Of a stretch of DNA of 6,620 nt, positions 5,522 through 6,620 are shown piece after piece. The translations under genes were made by a program, and so were the position numbers. Position 1 is the stretch's first letter; each line of letters begins with the position of its first letter. The stretch is from the NCBI GenBank assembly GCA_964424125.1, contig CAYRHS010000166.1:1-6620 (forward strand), given 5' to 3'. The notes beneath the pieces are model-generated. The model did not search any database and was not told the origin of the DNA. It saw nothing but the letters and a program-made list of their open reading frames with translations. This stretch comes from CAYRHS01 sp964424125. Its GTDB lineage: Bacteria; Actinomycetota; Acidimicrobiia; IMCC26256; JAOSJL01.

Positions 5522-5866
5522 ATGAAGCGCAGGACCAAGTTCACGGTCGCGGGCGTGACCGCGGCGGTGGTGGTGATCGGCGCCGGGACGGGAATCGGCA
5601 TCGCCGCCACCAACGGCGACGACGACGCCCCGCTGACCGGGAACGCGCTCGAGCAGGCCAGCGCCGCGGCGCTCGACTACGTCGGCCGCGGGACGGTGAC
5701 CGAGACCGAGGTCGGCGACGACGGGGCGGCCTACGGCGTCGAGGTGCGCCTCGACGACGGTCGTCAGGTCGAGGTCAACCTGGACGAGCACTTCAAGGTG
5801 ATCGGGGACGAGGCGGACGACGACGGTCCCCACGGCGAGGACGACGGCACCGGAAGCGACGACTGA
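5522..5866 (+). CDS. Exported or membrane-anchored PepSY-domain protein
   Basis: 114 residues. AGGAG (5511-5515) lies 6 bases before the ATG. A basic N-terminus (MKRRTK) and hydrophobic segment (about 7-30) form an uncleaved signal anchor or a signal peptide; an alanine-rich end (IGIAAT) could allow cleavage. There is no lipobox cysteine, indeed no cysteine at all. One PepSY-like domain follows (about 38-95): a helix with ALEQASAAALDYV, then GTVTETEVGDDGAAYGVEVRL and a strand with GRQVEVNLDEHFKVIG. The tail (96-114) is almost all Asp, Glu, Gly. PepSY domains are linked to inhibition of proteases and to envelope sensing, and small PepSY proteins often sit beside two-component systems. Inference: target of, and possible feedback on, the divergent regulator-kinase pair; the acidic tail could bind cations. 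Confidence 0.88.
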   Translation: MKRRTKFTVAGVTAAVVVIGAGTGIGIAATNGDDDAPLTGNALEQASAAALDYVGRGTVTETEVGDDGAAYGVEVRLDDGRQVEVNLDEHFKVIGDEADDDGPHGEDDGTGSDD

Positions 5867-5872
5867 CGCCGC

Positions 5873-5901
5873 GCGCCCCGGCGCGAGCAGCGCCGGGGCG
5901 C
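5873..5901. terminator. Bidirectional GC-rich terminator hairpin
   Basis: A perfect 12-base inverted repeat (GCGCCCCGGCGC, 5873-5884, and its complement at 5890-5901) encloses a 5-base loop. It fills the 36-base gap between the convergent stop codons of the PepSY gene and the photolyase gene. There is no T-tract on either side, as is common for actinobacterial hairpin terminators. Position and symmetry suggest it serves both genes. Confidence 0.8.
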
Positions 5902-5902
5902 C

Positions 5903-6620
5903 TCAGCCGGTCGCGGCGCGGAAGGCGGACGCGGCCGCTTCGTGGTCGACGATGGGATCCGGGTAGGCGAGCGTCCGGCGTGTCTCGGGCGGCAGCTTCC
6001 AGGGCTCGTGGACGGCGCCGCCGTCGACGCCGGCGAGCTCGGGCACGTGGCGACGCACGTACGTGCCCTCGGGGTCGAAACGCCGGGCCTGCCGGATCGG
6101 ATTGAAGATCCGGTTCGGCCGCGTGTCGAAGCCAGTGCCCGCGACCCACTGCCAGTTCCCGTAGTTGTCGGCGACGTCGCCGTCGAGGAGCCAGTCCATG
6201 AAGTGACGCGCACCGGCACGCCAGTCGATGCCGAGGTGCTTCGTGAGAAACGACGCGCTCAACATTCGCGTCCGGTTGTGCATCCACCCCTCGCGGCGGA
6301 GCTGGCGCATTCCCGCGTCGACGATCGGGATCCCCGTGCGCCCCGCCTGCCAAGCCTCGAGCTGGGCAGCCTCGTGCCGCCACCGGCGGCCGCGGGGACG
6401 GAGCTCCTCGGTAGTGATGTCGGGGAACGCCCACGTCGTCTGGTGGTGGAAGTCGCGCCAGCATAGTTGCCGCACGAACGGGGCACCCCCGGGTCGTTCG
6501 GCCAGTCTCGTCGCCAGCTCGAGCGGCGAGAGGCAGCCGAAGTGCAGCGCGGCACCGAGTCGCGACGTCCGATCGCCGGCGAGGTCGTCGTGGCCATCTT
6601 CGTAGTCCCGAAGCGCCGCG
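5903..6620 (-). CDS. DNA photolyase (cryptochrome/photolyase family), C-terminal part
   Basis: The last 238 codons are present (first full codon at 6619); the antenna domain and the start lie beyond the window edge. The enzyme uses light and reduced FAD to split UV-made pyrimidine dimers. FAD-domain motifs in order (in-window numbering): DRTSRLGAALHFGCLSP (16-32), FVRQLCWRDFHHQ (48-60), GWMHNRTRM (111-119), DWRAGARHFMDWLLDGD (132-148), NYGNWQWVAGTG (152-163) and TRPNRIFNP (166-174). By spacing against E. coli PhrB, W80, W133 and W156 match the electron-transfer triad W306/W359/W382. N152 matches N378 beside FAD N5, and W54 and W158 match the lesion-contacting W277/W384. The Asn and Met of WMHNRxRM favour a cyclobutane-dimer enzyme over a (6-4) one. 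Odd: Q51 replaces the E. coli lesion-contacting E274. The stop codon abuts the terminator hairpin. phrB would be the likely name, but the class (I or III) is uncertain. Confidence 0.93.
   Translation of the reverse strand, partial: AALRDYEDGHDDLAGDRTSRLGAALHFGCLSPLELATRLAERPGGAPFVRQLCWRDFHHQTTWAFPDITTEELRPRGRRWRHEAAQLEAWQAGRTGIPIVDAGMRQLRREGWMHNRTRMLSASFLTKHLGIDWRAGARHFMDWLLDGDVADNYGNWQWVAGTGFDTRPNRIFNPIRQARRFDPEGTYVRRHVPELAGVDGGAVHEPWKLPPETRRTLAYPDPIVDHEAAASAFRAATG

Noticed and set aside
1..6620. CRISPR array, tRNA, rRNA, insertion sequence or phage attachment site
   Set aside because: No spaced direct repeats of CRISPR length, no cloverleaf or rRNA-like segment, no transposase or integrase, and no terminal inverted repeats were seen on either strand.

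Overview
The window is dense, GC-rich DNA (roughly two thirds G+C by eye). It has GTG starts, strong GGAGG-type ribosome binding sites, 4-11 base gene overlaps and a GC-only terminator hairpin. This fits a free-living actinobacterium. A deep-branching class such as Acidimicrobiia or Thermoleophilia is my guess from protein style only; no marker gene here fixes the taxonomy. I see no mobile element, CRISPR array, tRNA or rRNA, and no gene-free stretch longer than about 210 bases.

Left part (1-2184): the window opens in the C-terminal half of a thioredoxin-fold (TlpA/redoxin-like) protein on the + strand. It converges on a two-gene minus-strand unit, an unrecognised 102-residue protein followed through an ATGA overlap by a GerW/YtfJ-family protein. 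Divergent from that pair is the most unusual gene here. It encodes a 356-residue protein with an excisionase/MerR-like helix-turn-helix, a Gly-Asn repeat linker, a coiled coil, one membrane helix and two outward-facing PASTA domains. Its layout is that of a membrane-bound one-component regulator or a RodZ-like scaffold, with a domain normally used to sense peptidoglycan.

Middle part (2209-5521): three minus-strand genes follow one another: an OmpR-class response regulator, its overlapping sensor histidine kinase, and a membrane-anchored, four-cysteine protein of unknown function. Divergent from the regulator is a small exported PepSY-domain protein with an acidic tail. The shared 210-base control region carries five copies of the hexamer (G/C)TTCAG. 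Two on the minus strand face the regulator operon and three on the plus strand face the PepSY gene, mostly at an 11-base period. This is what a direct-repeat operator for the encoded response regulator should look like, and it suggests autoregulation plus control of the PepSY protein, which may feed back on the kinase.

Right part (5867-6620): a near-perfect GC hairpin separates the PepSY gene from the convergent C-terminal two thirds of the FAD domain of a DNA photolyase, which runs off the window edge. Its electron-transfer tryptophan triad is intact, but a glutamate that contacts the lesion in E. coli photolyase is replaced by glutamine.
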